Of a stretch of 64,000 nt of DNA, positions 1-11,600 are shown in pieces. The DNA is from Allantophomopsis cytisporea (lineage: Eukaryota > Ascomycota > Leotiomycetes > Phacidiales > Phacidiaceae). Positions within the stretch are counted from its first letter, which is position 1. Each line of letters starts with the position of its first letter. Below the pieces are notes generated by a model that was not told the origin of the DNA, did not search any database, and was given only the letters and a program-made list of their open reading frames with translations. The DNA is taken from contig CP103024.1 of the NCBI GenBank assembly GCA_024752435.1, positions 496,001 to 560,000 of the forward strand, read 5' to 3'. Both the position numbers and the translations under genes were made by a program.

Positions 1-2705
1 CTCCTTGCTTGCCGGTCCACTATCAACACTGCCCTTCTCAAAGGCAGTACCAGGGAAGCTTGGAACATCGAAAGTGCCTTCTGGGTCTGTAGTTACTTTT
101 CAGCAAAGCTCATTATCCCGACGGAAACCCCAAAGCCAAACATGGAAGAGGATATGGGGAAGACAAGTAAACATACCCTTAGAGTTCTTCATAATATACT
201 CGTGTACCTTCGTAATCTGATGCCTGATCTCCATCACGGTCTCTACCATGGTCAGGCGCACCTTCTCATTGAACTTGGCACCTCCCTTAACCGCCGCCTC
301 AGCAACATGATACCTAGAAACACAGTTACGTAGCATCATATCAAATGGTGTCGTCGTAGATCCCTCCTCCTTATAACATTCAATACTAATGCGGTCAAGA
401 TTTGGGCGACCAAACAACAGTCCCTTGATCTCATTACTGTAGCCATGGTAGTTGAAATGCACGGGTCGATCCTCCGTAAACAACGCAGCGAATCCGTCAT
501 GGGATAGAGAATGTGGGTGGAGCGTCTCGGCTTCAAGAATCATCAGATCGGTAACGTTCACGACTCTCACGCGCAGATCAGGCACACGGCGGCGCAGTAT
601 GGCAGCCGCAACGACGACCTCAAACATGACTTCGGATCCAATACCGACGAGAACTACGTCTGGGTTGAGACCCTGGTCTGTGGATGCAAACTTCCAAATG
701 GATGCACCGGCTCGGCAGTGTCTGTCTGCTTCTTCAACGGAGAGGAAGACGGGCTGTGGCTGCTTAGAGCCTACCATCAGGTTGACGTAGTTCTTTGATC
801 GGAGGCAATGAGAGATAGTAGAAAGGAATGTGTTAGCGTCGGGTGGAAGGTACACTCTCGCTGCCGACGCCTTGAGATTCAACACGGCACCAATGAAGGA
901 TGGATTTTGGTGAGAGAAGCCGTTGTGTTCCTGGCGGGTCCAAGTGGAAGTTTCAATGTAGTTCAACGAAGAGATATCAGAACGCCACTTCGTTTCAGCT
1001 GCCATTTTATTGAACTTGCTGTACTGTACCATCATGGTGTGGATTATACCCAGGAAGGACTCGTAGGAAGGGAAGATTCCGGTGCGTCCGGTCAAAGTGT
1101 AACCCTGCAGGAAACCCTGCATGGTGTGCTCTGACAACATCTCGACGACACGGCCACCACGGGCGTTGGAGAACTCGTCCCATTGGAAGTTGCGACCAGT
1201 GTGATTGAAGACGGCGTCAAGTTTGTTTGAGACGAGCTCATCTGGGGAGAATATACGGAGACTCTTGGGGTTGTTGACGAGGGCTTGGTCGATGAAATTT
1301 CCAATGGCCTTCATACAGGAGGCTTCAGTGCCCTTTTCCACACCGTACTTTGTCCACTCAGGGAGTTCAAGAACTTCGTGACATTTGTAGCTCTCAACCC
1401 GCTGGCCGATACGTTTTTTCTCGTCGACGGGGATGATGCTCTTGATAGAATCATTGATGTCTCCCGATTTAGTGAACAGAGCGGCTGGGCCATATGACAA
1501 AAGCCACTTCTGTAAATCCTTGAGTTGGTCTGGGCTTGTCTTTGCGGCCATCAATGGGACTTGATGGGCGTGGAACGATCCCTCGACATACTCGCCATCA
1601 ACAATCTTAGGCCCACTCCAACCCTTTGGGGTACGCATGATCAGGACTGGATATCTTGGCTTCATGATTGGCTTGCCGCTTCTTGCAGCCTTCTGGATCT
1701 TGCGGATTTCGTCAAGTGCCCACTGCATACTGGTAGCCAAGTCTCTGTCGATATCCTCGAGATCTTCGACGAAACGGACTTGGTAGCCATATCCGGTAAA
1801 GAGCGACACGATTTCCTTGTCGTCCATGCAGCCGTAAATTGTGCGCTCTGATATCTTGAATCCATTGACGTGAACAATTGGAATGACGCCTCCAGATTCG
1901 GCGGGATCAATATATTTCATGCCGTGCCTGAAGAGCATAATGTAAGAAGACAGTCACAAGATGAGGATGATTGGAAAGCTCACCAAGCACCAGCAGTAGG
2001 ACCACTCTCAGCCTCTCCGTCACCTACAATGCAGGCAACAATGAGATCCGGCTTATCCATAACAGCGCCAATAGCCACACTCAAAGCATAGCCCAATTCT
2101 CCACCCTCATGAATAGCACCCGGAGTTTCAGCATTGATATGCGAAGGGAAGCCATGCGGAGTTGAGAATCCAGTGATGAGGTTGCTCATGCCCGCCTTAT
2201 CTCTGGTATATTGTGGGTAGAACTTTTCGAGAGAGCCCTCGAGCCAGAGAGAGGCGAGAATTGCAGGTGCGCCGTGGCCAGGGCCAACGACGTAGATACA
2301 ATCAATATCATTTTTGCGCACAAGGTAGTTGAGGTGTGCATAGACGAGCGTCAGACCGGGACATGTTCCCCAATGTCCCAGCAATCGAGCTCGAATATCG
2401 CTAAACGTCAAATCGCGCTCCAACGAAGCATTGTCTTGGAGGAAGATCATTGCTATATCATTTTAGTAGGCAATCATAGATTTTGGTGAGTTCTATATCC
2501 AGTCTTCTGTTGTTGAAATTTCTGGATTTTTGGAGAGCTTACCTGCGGCGATATAGTTACTAGCTCTTCGGAATTCCTCTAGACCTTTAAGATCGGCCTC
2601 GGAGATGTCGAGCTTGTCCAGCTTGACAGACAATTTGAGGACCTCATCTGGAATCAGGGAAGCCAAAGGCTGAGGATTTGGACGATCGAGTATTTCTGCC
2701 GGCAT
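1..2705 (-). CDS. Xylulose-5-phosphate/fructose-6-phosphate phosphoketolase, 3' end cut by window edge
   Basis: Thiamine-diphosphate enzyme that splits xylulose 5-phosphate (or fructose 6-phosphate) with phosphate to acetyl phosphate plus glyceraldehyde 3-phosphate (or erythrose 4-phosphate); expected in the cytosol. Exons read on the minus strand: 2705-2543, 2452-1984, 1927-177 and 86-1. All joins keep frame and use GT-AG sites. They give 823 residues with no stop yet, close to the usual family length of about 800-840, so only a few codons can be missing. Family landmarks are GHWGTCPG near residue 80, GDGEAESGPT near 200 (cofactor region) and HVNGFKISE soon after. The start at 2705 (MPAEIL) was preferred because the in-frame sequence upstream looks like leader. 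The gene lies head to head with acetate kinase, the enzyme that uses its product. The bacterial-type pathway is known in many fungi. Very sure of the family. Confidence 0.95.
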
Positions 2706-3612
2706 TTTTGTGATATTGTTTTGGGAGGTTGTCGGTGGGTGGTTTTGTGCAGGAGTATGGCACTTTATGGGGTATGATGTCAATCAACAATGATAAAGTG
2801 GGAATGAGACTGCGAGTGATGGTAGTCCACAACGGGATTGAAGTAAATAATCCTGGAGAATCGAGCAATCAGATTCAGTTGGTTGCGAGAAGACGAATTG
2901 ATGATGGACTTCAAGTAAATAGGTCTGTTGTATTTGATGAGAGGAGGAATGATTGATATATATCTATTACCTCTACATTTCCACCGGGAACATTTCAGCA
3001 CAAGAATGCTCGGATTCTCGGATGATTCGACAATAAGGCAGACTCGCAGCTAGATGCACCAGTTGTTTACTAGCAGAAGCTATCCATACCATTGTGAGTA
3101 GCATCTTTCTTCCTTCCTTGCTTTTGCGCTGCCTTGTGCCTCTATTGCCTGATGTTCTGGGGCCATTCATGTCGAATCGATAGCAGCCCATTCAGGCGTT
3201 TGCATATCTGGGCATGAAGCTTGCTACGCGGGACAGGCGGGGATGATGGTGGAGGCACGATAATAGATAGTAATGGGACGTCCAGTGTAGTGTACGTAGT
3301 AGAGTCGTGCAAGACCGTGAGACAATAAGTTGCTGGGGTTTCGGAGCTTCTGAGCAATAACAGTTGAGAGATGATATGAGGCATTATTTGATGAAGTCTC
3401 TGGAGATGCTCATATGTTGGTTTTGCTATTTGCTATCTGCTGTTTGCTCAAGTCGCTTTCTTCATCTGGTATGGTGGTAAGATGATTTTCACAAAACATC
3501 ACGATCTTCCTCACGATACCGATGGGACGCAGGTCTCATGCAGGGTTTTCTTTCGTGAGATGACAATGCTTGCGCCCCCTCAATGAACCGGGTCTTGAGT
3601 TAGATCTCGATG

Positions 3613-3639
3613 TTTTTTTTTTTTTTGGTGTTTTTTTTT
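3613..3639. repeat. Poly-T tract
   Basis: A run of 14 T (3613-3626) and a run of 9 T (3631-3639) separated by GGTG. Nucleosome-depleting poly(dA:dT) is common in fungal promoters; the role here is inferred. Confidence 0.8.
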
Positions 3640-4212
3640 GTCCATCCATGAGCTTAAGCCGGTGGATGTTCATGCGGTATGCAGGTCGAAGCATATTTGT
3701 TGGATGGTACAAGGCCGGCCGTTGATGCTGCAGGGCCTGTGTCGGTCAAGATTTTGCATTTCACTTCATTTGATTTCACTTTTCACCTTCATAAACAGCT
3801 CACTCTCTAAATCAGTCCACAATTGTAGGAGGCTGCCTCTTTCCGCGACTTGTCTAATAATCAACACTGACCACGCACTGAACATGCCTGTGCGTTCCCG
3901 TCTCTAAGGAAACTAAGAAACAGACTAAACTGATTCCAGCACTAGAGGAGACTAGGCACTAGGTCCCTTATCGATAAGCTTGCTGTGACGTATGTTCCAA
4001 TTGGACAAAATACATAATCGCAGTATCATGTTCAATTGCAATCCAATCAAACCAAAGCACAAGTCGTCAAAGGAATGATCAAGAATAGAAACCTGATTGG
4101 GAACTTGCTCGGAAGCTCGGTCCAAACTATACCTTGCCTGTATGTAGATAATGACGATCACACGTTGGAGTCAGAGTATCGATATCTATGGATGAGAATA
4201 TGCTATCATACC

Positions 4213-4246
4213 TCGCTCTCTCTCTCTCTCTCCCCTTCTCGCTCTC
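4213..4246. repeat. CT-rich microsatellite
   Basis: Alternating CT repeat about 330-360 bp upstream of the acetate kinase start codon. CT tracts near transcription starts are frequent in filamentous fungi. Confidence 0.8.
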
Positions 4247-4575
4247 TTTACTAGTCTTTACTTCGTACCTTGCCGGAGGTAGGCTTGCATGCACTTGTTG
4301 TCTAAGAATTTTATCATCGCTCACGTCCTTGAAAGTCAGCTCATTGAAAGACATTCCTTCGGTCATTCCGAACATCTAGAGCTTCAATACCACAACTTAC
4401 ACTATCTATCCATTTCCTCCACAACTAAGCAATTTATTCTGGAAACTGATTTACTGCCTGTTCCTCAATTTCTAGATTGTCTCTTTTCTAAGAATTGCCC
4501 TGCAGCCATCTGGCCTCATACCTTGACCCCCTCAACCGCTGCAATCAACATCCTGCTCAGATCAATCACTCCAGA

Positions 4576-5937
4576 ATGTCCAAAATAATCCTTTCTATTA
4601 ACGCTGGTTCCAGCTCCGTGAAAATCAGCGTCTACACAGCCAAACCAGGCGAAACCCCCGAACAGATCGCTGAGACGCAAATAGATGGGCTTACAGCACC
4701 ACCGCCGAAACTTAAGTACATACGGGGCGACACAACCATTACCAAAGGCCAAAAGTTGGAGTCCAAGGTATCCAACCAAGAAGACGCTTTCAAGTACATG
4801 CTAGATCAATTGATCAACGATAAAGATCTCCGAGATATCAGCAAAAAGGAAGACATTACACATGCCTGCCATCGCGTCGTTCACGGCGGTGACTACAAGG
4901 CGGCGCGCGTAATAACGCAAGACACAATGCAGCAGCTCGAGGCTCTCACGGACCTAGCACCCCTCCACAACGCATCTGCCCTCGCGATAGTAGAAACGTG
5001 CGTGAAAGTCCTGCCAACGACAAAGAACGTGGCGTATTTCGACTCGCAATTCCATGCCTCATTGCCGGCGCACGTGCGGACATATCCAATTGATCAGGAA
5101 ATTGCAACCAAGAATGGGCTACGGAAGTACGGGTTCCATGGAATAAGTTATGCGTTTATTACGAGATCTGCCGCCGATTTTCTGGGGAAAGATGTGCGGG
5201 AGGTGAATTTGATTGCATTGCATCTTGGGAGCGGTGCGAGTGCGTGTGCGATCAAAGGGGGCCAGAGCTGGGATACTAGTATGGGACTCACACCGCTGGC
5301 GGGACTACCTGGTGCGACAAGGAGTGGAAGTGTAGACCCTTCGTATGTGTTCCCTTTCCCCTTGCAGCATTTCCATCATGAAGCCGATAGTTTCACTTCT
5401 GATGTCTTAAGATAGTACTGACTGCTTCCCAACAGCCTCGTCTTCCACTACGCCTCCGATGTTGGTAAACTCTCCCCCAACTCAACCAAAGACCTGCACA
5501 TCTCGCAAGCTGAGGAGATATTGAACAAGCAGTCTGGATGGAAAGCACTCACCGGCACGACGGATTTCGGGGCCATCGCATCATCCGACGACCCAAAATT
5601 CAAGCTGGCCTTCGATATCTTCGTGGACAGGATTTGCGGCTTTGTGGGCAGCTATTATGTCAGTCTTGAAGGTGACGTTGATGCGCTTGTTTTTGCTGGT
5701 GGAATTGGCGAGAAGAGTGAATTACTCAGGAAGGCGGTTGTGGAGAAGTGTAAGTGTTTAGGTTTTGTAATTGGAGAAGGGCAGAAAGATAAGGATGGGA
5801 AGGGGGTTAAAGAGGGGGAGGAGGGAGTGGTGAGTGATGTTGGCGGGGAGGGGAGGCATAGGGTTTTGGTTTGTAGGACTGATGAGCAGTTTGAAATGGC
5901 GAGGGGTTGTGCGTTGGGTAAGGAGTTGATTTCATGA
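4576..5937 (+). CDS. Acetate kinase
   Basis: Interconverts acetyl phosphate plus ADP with acetate plus ATP (ASKHA sugar kinase/actin superfamily). Exons 4576-5342 and 5436-5937 join in frame (GTATGT donor, CAACAG acceptor) to give 422 residues, normal for the family. The motifs appear in the expected order: INAGSSS at the N-terminus, HRVVHGG, DSQFH, YGFHGISY, HLGSGAS, DTSMGLTPL, TRSGS (at the splice site) and GGIGEKS. The start at 4576 puts INAGSSS about seven residues in, as in orthologues; an in-frame ATG at 4495 would add 27 residues and is less likely. A Gly/Lys/Glu-rich insertion lies between CLGF and RHRVLVCRTDE near the C-terminus. The enzyme should act downstream of the divergent phosphoketolase gene. 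Confidence 0.96.
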
Positions 5938-5995
5938 AGTTATAAGAATTAGTTGGAGGCTTGAGTGAGATAACACTTTGAGCATGTAATGATAG

Positions 5996-6280
5996 TGTGG
6001 TATAGCTTCAAAACACAATTCCCTGGCATGGAGAATAGCAATGAAAGCAGAAACCTACCCTTCACTTGAAAGCGGACACACAGGCCTAAAACGAACGTTA
6101 GCACTAATCTGGGAAAAGCCAGAAACGTTTATATTTCAAGTCCCGGAAGGATTGAGTGAGGATCTAAAAAATCTGAATGATGAGTAAGACAGTGATAATG
6201 GTTATGATGATAGGCTTGATAGCGACAAGAAGGTATTGCTACAGTTCCTAGCTACAGAGACGACAATTATAGTGGTTTAG
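5996..6280 (+). pseudogene. Coding-like broken ORF behind acetate kinase, product unknown
   Basis: An ATG at 6041 opens a 48-codon frame that stops at 6185-6187. The same frame is open upstream to 5996 and continues after the stop to a second stop at 6278-6280. The composition looks like real protein: ALIWEKPETFIFQVPEGL before the stop, then an acidic stretch and KKVLLQFLATETTIIVV after it. The stop overlaps a good splice donor (GTAAGA at 6184), so a very short intron is also possible. It could be a small gene, a decayed gene fragment, or chance. No family recognised. Confidence 0.25.
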
Positions 6281-7045
6281 GAATATGCGTGTGTCTTGAT
6301 CTGCTTCAGATTACTATCCCTCGTTGGACGAATTCACAGCTGCTTATATATGCTATCAGTTCCAAACGGGGTTTCAACTTCTCTTGAAGCACGTTATTAA
6401 CTTCTATAGTTCCACCCAAGTTCTGAGCTTACAAGCATATTCTGCCTGTTTTACGTATGTTTTACCTATCTGCAGTTTTCTAGTGTCACATCTATGTTAT
6501 GTATTTTTGTGGATGGATATCATCTCACATTTTCATTCTTGGTGCCGACCTCTTAGTGAATAGATGATTTGTGTTTTAAAACTAAAGGCTCCGTTAATGG
6601 ATGTGCTCTGTGAACGCGAGAAGTGATTATGAAGGACTCGAACCCCAGAGTTCAGAGAATCAGATCATGTAAATCGATATGAACCACCTGTTCGTTCTGG
6701 AGACTGTGCAAGACCGATATCTGGGACGCAGCATTCGCCATCTTTCTTTTTGACATGTACGCGAATGCGTCCTATAGATGTAGCCAACTCCTTTTCTACA
6801 ACAAACAAACCTATTCTCTCGATTTTTATCACATCCACCTCTCAATCCTTCCACATACATTGAGGTTAACTTGCCTTAAAGCTCCCTCACTTCGTTGCAT
6901 AAGCAACAAATTGTGGTCACACGGAACTACCTTCCTTTCTTCAACACAAAGCAGTCTCTCCCAAAACTTCTTCTCACCTTCTATCAAACTCTCCATCATA
7001 TCCAGACTATCTCCACTGAGCAGTTCGATACCTCTCACAACATTA
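6281..7045. other. Intergenic, leader of 2EXR gene
   Basis: No convincing gene. An ATG at 6755 is in frame with the 2EXR gene and would add 97 residues, but that stretch looks like T/C-rich leader rather than protein. A GGTTCGAGTCC box on the minus strand near 6634-6644 resembles a tRNA B box, but no tRNA folds around it. Confidence 0.5.
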
Positions 7046-7708
7046 ATGGCATCCTCATTCACTCTGTTCAACCGCCTTCCAACCGAGCTGCGCTTCGCCA
7101 TATGGGAAGAAGCATGCAAAGTTCCTCATATTGTCATTATTGAGATGAGTCCCTACAAACCTAAGGACAACAAAAACCATTATGAGTTCAAGCCTTCAAC
7201 TCGACCAAGAAGCGTACTTCAAGTCAACCAAGAGTCTCGCCATGTTGGCTTGAAGATCTTTCAAAGCTTCTTTCTCTTCAAATTGGAAGTTGCTATGTAC
7301 CTCTCTGTGAATTATCAGTACTGCTATTCTTTGAACGATACCATCCATGTCGGAGTTAAATCCTGGAAACAACAGATTCCAGCCGGTATGGCCATTCACA
7401 GGGATTCGGAAAAATCTGGATTTCCTGTTAACCAGATCCAGCAACTTACGATCCTCGACGCAGACGGCATATCGGACTTCTTCCTGGAAGCGGCGCATTT
7501 CATCACTCACCTTCCATCGGTACCGGCTTTGACTGTAGTTTTTGGGGAGGAGGCCTCTCTTCGCTTGAGGCGTGATTTTCCAGCTGGCTTACCTCACGAC
7601 ATCATCACCCAGTTTATTTCCCAAGACATTGATTGGTTAGGCTCTGTATGGATGGATTGGAGAGAAAGGCCTTTTTTTGAAAATCTCGAGCATCTTGATG
7701 TCTGTTGA
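7046..7708 (+). CDS. 2EXR-domain (F-box-like) protein, C-terminus probably frameshifted
   Basis: A 220-residue open frame. The N-terminus has the 2EXR hallmark of many fungal proteins: an aromatic-rich FTLFNRLPTELRFAIWEEA followed by VLQVNQESRHVGLKIF. The family is large in moulds; function is unknown and an F-box-like adaptor role is only suspected. Start chosen at 7046 because the domain begins there in relatives. The frame ends with FFENLEHLDVC and TGA. Immediately afterwards the next frame reads VDPHSAIAEAKKRLEDF and on to a stop at 7815-7817, which looks like the true C-terminus. One missing base near 7698-7701 would join the two; an intron does not fit well. Neighbours give no hint of pathway. 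Confidence 0.75.
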   Translation: MASSFTLFNRLPTELRFAIWEEACKVPHIVIIEMSPYKPKDNKNHYEFKPSTRPRSVLQVNQESRHVGLKIFQSFFLFKLEVAMYLSVNYQYCYSLNDTIHVGVKSWKQQIPAGMAIHRDSEKSGFPVNQIQQLTILDADGISDFFLEAAHFITHLPSVPALTVVFGEEASLRLRRDFPAGLPHDIITQFISQDIDWLGSVWMDWRERPFFENLEHLDVC

Positions 7709-7817
7709 TCCACATTCAGCCATTGCAGAAGCCAAGAAGAGACTGGAGGACTTCAAGTGCATCGCTGTACCCGGAGATCGGTACAAATACATCGTTCAGC
7801 GGGCTGGAACTGAGTAG
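7701..7817 (+). other. Probable out-of-frame C-terminal tail of the 2EXR gene
   Basis: In the frame one base ahead of the 2EXR gene, 38 codons read as plausible protein (AEAKKRLEDFKCIAVPGD, then KYIVQRAGTE) and end at TAG 7815-7817. The tail starts where the upstream frame stops. It suggests a one-base deletion, real or a sequence error. Confidence 0.5.
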
Positions 7818-8585
7818 CTTGGCAGAGCAACGAACAAACTCGTGATATGAGGAGATTTCTTGGAGGCCTTCTTGCTAGGAAAACATTGAGCGACTATTAG
7901 GAGACGTGCAGAAAACTTCGGAGATACTGCAGAAGCCGTTGGTTTTGGTGTATGACTCTCAGCCATCTGAGTAGTTCATAAAAACGAGAGCAGTTATGAT
8001 GGCGGCGAGCTTGATAATAATTGGCGAATAGTCTATATTCATAGCCATCTCTAAATACACGAGGGGCACGATCTCGTTCCATAATATGATTATGTGTGCA
8101 TAATTCTTGCCTCCGTTTTCTTCCCCCTATATGCCCCACTTGCCATATATTCTACAACGTCATATAGCCGTAACAGCTTCCTTGTAAAATAAGATGCTGC
8201 CTCTTTCAAGCCACTCTCACATTAAATTTGCTCGTTTCTGCCTCAACAGTATTATCTTGTCCACCAATCCTTCTTGAAAATTATTGGTTGCTTCTTTCCC
8301 GGCACACCACAGCGATTTATTTGAATCTTGGAGCGTTTTTATATTATATTTGCCTGGAAGCTAGCTACAGTGTTACAATAGTAATCGTTTGCGAGTCTCA
8401 AATAATAACAAGCGGAGAATCTGAAGTATTTACACTAACTTTTTATCAAACCAAGTGCCTATTCGGTTTTCCAATTAAAGCACTTGAAAATTACTCACAA
8501 ATCAAATATATTCAGCGACAAAGATCCTCAATAATCAAAATTATTTGTTTGCAATCTATGCTAATTAGATTTAAAACCTAAGCGT

Positions 8586-8610
8586 TTTCTTTTTTTTAAA
8601 AAAAAAAAAG
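8586..8610. repeat. T-run/A-run block
   Basis: A T-rich run directly followed by 13 A, forming a small self-complementary AT block at the end of an AT-rich stretch. Confidence 0.7.
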
Positions 8611-11600
8611 AAAGGAGCCATCATGAGACGATTTCTGATGGAATATGTACTACAGCAAGACAATAAGAGTTACATCAACTATATGATGAAATATCGCTAC
8701 TGATTTTCAGGAATGATTTTGATTTTCAGTCGGTTTGAATCCGAATCAAAATGGAAGAAATAGACTAAAACAATGTCAATTTCTATTCTCCTCATCCTCC
8801 CAAAATCTCACTCCCATCTCCTAATGGCGGATAAAAACATTCCCACATACATTAATCTCAATGAAACTATCACTTCAACCTAAATCCTTGAGCCAAACAA
8901 TATATCTCTCAAGGTGCAATCATGCTATCCACAATGACAACCCAATAGTCTCAGAACCCTTAAATCCTCAACAAACCAACAAAAAATGTAGATCAGACCC
9001 CTATCACATGACCCACGCAACGCTTATCTCACCGTCCAAGTTTACATCTAGAAATACAGAAATACACCAGCATCGCAACCGCCCGCATGCTACCACGGGT
9101 CGTGCCAGTGTCCCGCCTAGCTCCCAAAACCCAACCTCATAATACTTAAAGAATCTAGCTAAACGCTTGGTGGATATGCACCTTTGCAGCGTTCCGAAGA
9201 TACCGAATAATGGCATATAGTCTACTCTTCAAGTGGTGTCCCAACATAGCATCCATAAACAATGATATCACGATAGCTGTATCAATATTTTATTTCAAGT
9301 AATGAAAATCGCCTTTCCGCTTGCCAGCTTTCACATCCACGCGTCTATGTCCTTATCATTACACTAGTACTAGGATAAGATGCGGATGTTCTCTCGGATT
9401 AACATACATTGGCCTTAACAAATTAACATTGGGGGCTGGCTGGACGTCTAACAAAGAAGGAAAGACGAGGCGAGACGGCTTGAGGGGGTGGAGGCTAAAT
9501 GTGAAAGGCTTGAGTGGATATTCCGTAGATACTTGACTATTGGGAGGGGTCGAGAGACCTGAGTAGCTTGTTACTTTACATTGCCGTATGCTATCTTACA
9601 GTATTACTTAGTGCAAGATGCTTATACCAGAGTCGTCGGATCTCTGGGCGGTTGCTGTAGGCACGGAAAGTAACGATGTGGATGGATATTGACTTGACCT
9701 TTCCATATACAGCAGCGGATGCGGTAGTTTTGCGGTAAGACTTAGGGATTTCCACGTAGATTTAACAACGGTGAATTCGGGCGGCAAATCGTGTGGCTGG
9801 AATATTCATAGGTAGGGGAGGGACGGAGATCAGGTGGCGTGGGGAACGGAGCATATTGTCCACATATTCATACAGTAGCCCATACTTGACTAAATAAATA
9901 CCGAGGGGAAGGAGACGAACATGCAGCGTATGGTAGTGTGAACTTACAAAATGACTACAATATCTACCTTGCTCTTGCATAAAGGGTTCAAATGAGGCGT
10001 AATAGGTGGCTTGCCAGACTTGATACCAGCAAGTTCAAGGCTTCATACTATGAGACTTGGGCGCATAAATTAATATTGATATTGATTTGACTTGAGATGA
10101 ATATGGTGGACGCAGGGAATCGGTGTCAGGCAAATGAAACAATATCCCAGTAGAGAAGACCGCTGCCGGAAGGGGAAATACGTAGGACGCACCAAGAATC
10201 TTCTTTCAAGTCCATACTCGCGTCAATGACAATCCATGATATTTCACAGATCAGACAAGACTCCATGCCCGCCAAGACACGACACGCACAACGTCTACTG
10301 CACCAAGAGACCCTCCAAGCATCCGGCTGAGAAATTACAGTACTGCCATAGGCGACAACAATCGACCCCACCACCCTTCATTCGAAGGGAAGGGGAGGGG
10401 AGAAGAAAAAAAGCGAAGGGGGAAAAATAAAAAAGAAATGTCGTGTCGTGTACCCTGTGGGGACATTACCCGGCCGAGGGCGGGCACCTCTGGCAACCAC
10501 CCACCTTAGCTCCGCCGGGAGCGTCCACCCCATCACGGTCCACTTTCGTCCTCCGAGGGTACATCGATCGGATTTTCAGCCACACATCACAGCTTCACGT
10601 CGGGCGCTAGCAGAGCTGCAAGTCGGAACGACGTACGAGCTAGACATGGCACCGAGGAAGAATGTATCGGTCTTACCACTTCTGTACAGGATCCGCACAC
10701 CGACCGGGCACCGTCGAAAACGCCGAGGATACGTAAATGGAGGCTGATGGACTGGGAGTACGGAGTACGGAATCTCCTAGGTCGCATACCTGGTTTGCTG
10801 CAGCTCGCATGGGTATGCGACGGGCAGGACGTGATGAAGGGGGAGCTGGTGGAGGGACATGGGTACGCGGGGAGGCGCGCGACGTAGGGGTTTCTGGAAT
10901 GTTGATGGAATAAAAGTGACGACTGCGGCGCTCATGCGTGGTGGACCGTGTGACGGTGGGCTTGAGTGTCAATTATGGAGAGGTTGCGTTGGCGGCTACT
11001 GATGTCTTTGATAGAACTTGAATTTGAGGACGGTGAGGTGAGATATGTGAACATGACTGCGTGGCTTAAGAAATGGAGTTTTGGAATAGCTGGGAGATAC
11101 GGTGAGAGCATGCTTGTCTACGAATACTCTATGGGTATGAATTTGGGGTTGTGATCTAGATTGGGCTTTTTTTTTTAACTTTATGGGAAAGTTATCATCA
11201 ACAAAACATATTAAGCGTGCGTGCTCTTCTGTCCCACGAGGGTATTGATACACATCTAAATTCAGAACAAGAAGTATAACGGGCGCTTATCTCACTGACT
11301 AGTGTTTAGAGACGCTCAGATGGATCTGGAAAAGATCGATAAGATGCCTGACGAATGAAGTCGAAACGCCGAGATATCGTATTAGATATCCGCCTCAACC
11401 TAGCTCGATAGTCGAGATGCAGGTGAGACAGACGTATTGAGGACTCGACCGGAGTCACCATGTTCATGCTCTAGTATTAATAGAGTAAGGATACATCAAT
11501 GTCGAGACTACGTTGATGAGGCATTACTTGGTATGGGTGACAATAAGTATACTCTATCCATGACATGTCTCAAATCGCCAATCTAATTGACAACCTCACC

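Larger units (their letters stand above)
2706..4575. promoter_or_regulatory. Shared upstream region of phosphoketolase and acetate kinase genes
   Basis: This 1.87 kb lies between the two divergent start codons and holds no convincing gene. It contains a T-run pair (3613-3639), a CT tract (4213-4246) and a pyrimidine-rich stretch just before the acetate kinase start, as expected for fungal leaders. On the plus strand three matches to the CreA carbon-catabolite-repressor consensus SYGGRG lie within 182 bp: 3157-3162, 3237-3242 and 3333-3338. Joint control of the two genes from here is an inference from the layout. Confidence 0.5.

Noticed and set aside
6630..6690. tRNA-like B box (GGTTCGAGTCC, minus strand)
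   Set aside because: The T stem pairs only weakly with wobbles and one mismatch, and no matching acceptor stem exists; at best a decayed relic.
7897..8139. Arg-rich minus-strand frame of 80 codons
   Set aside because: No family resemblance, and it starts downstream of the 2EXR gene in convergent orientation with no promoter signal.
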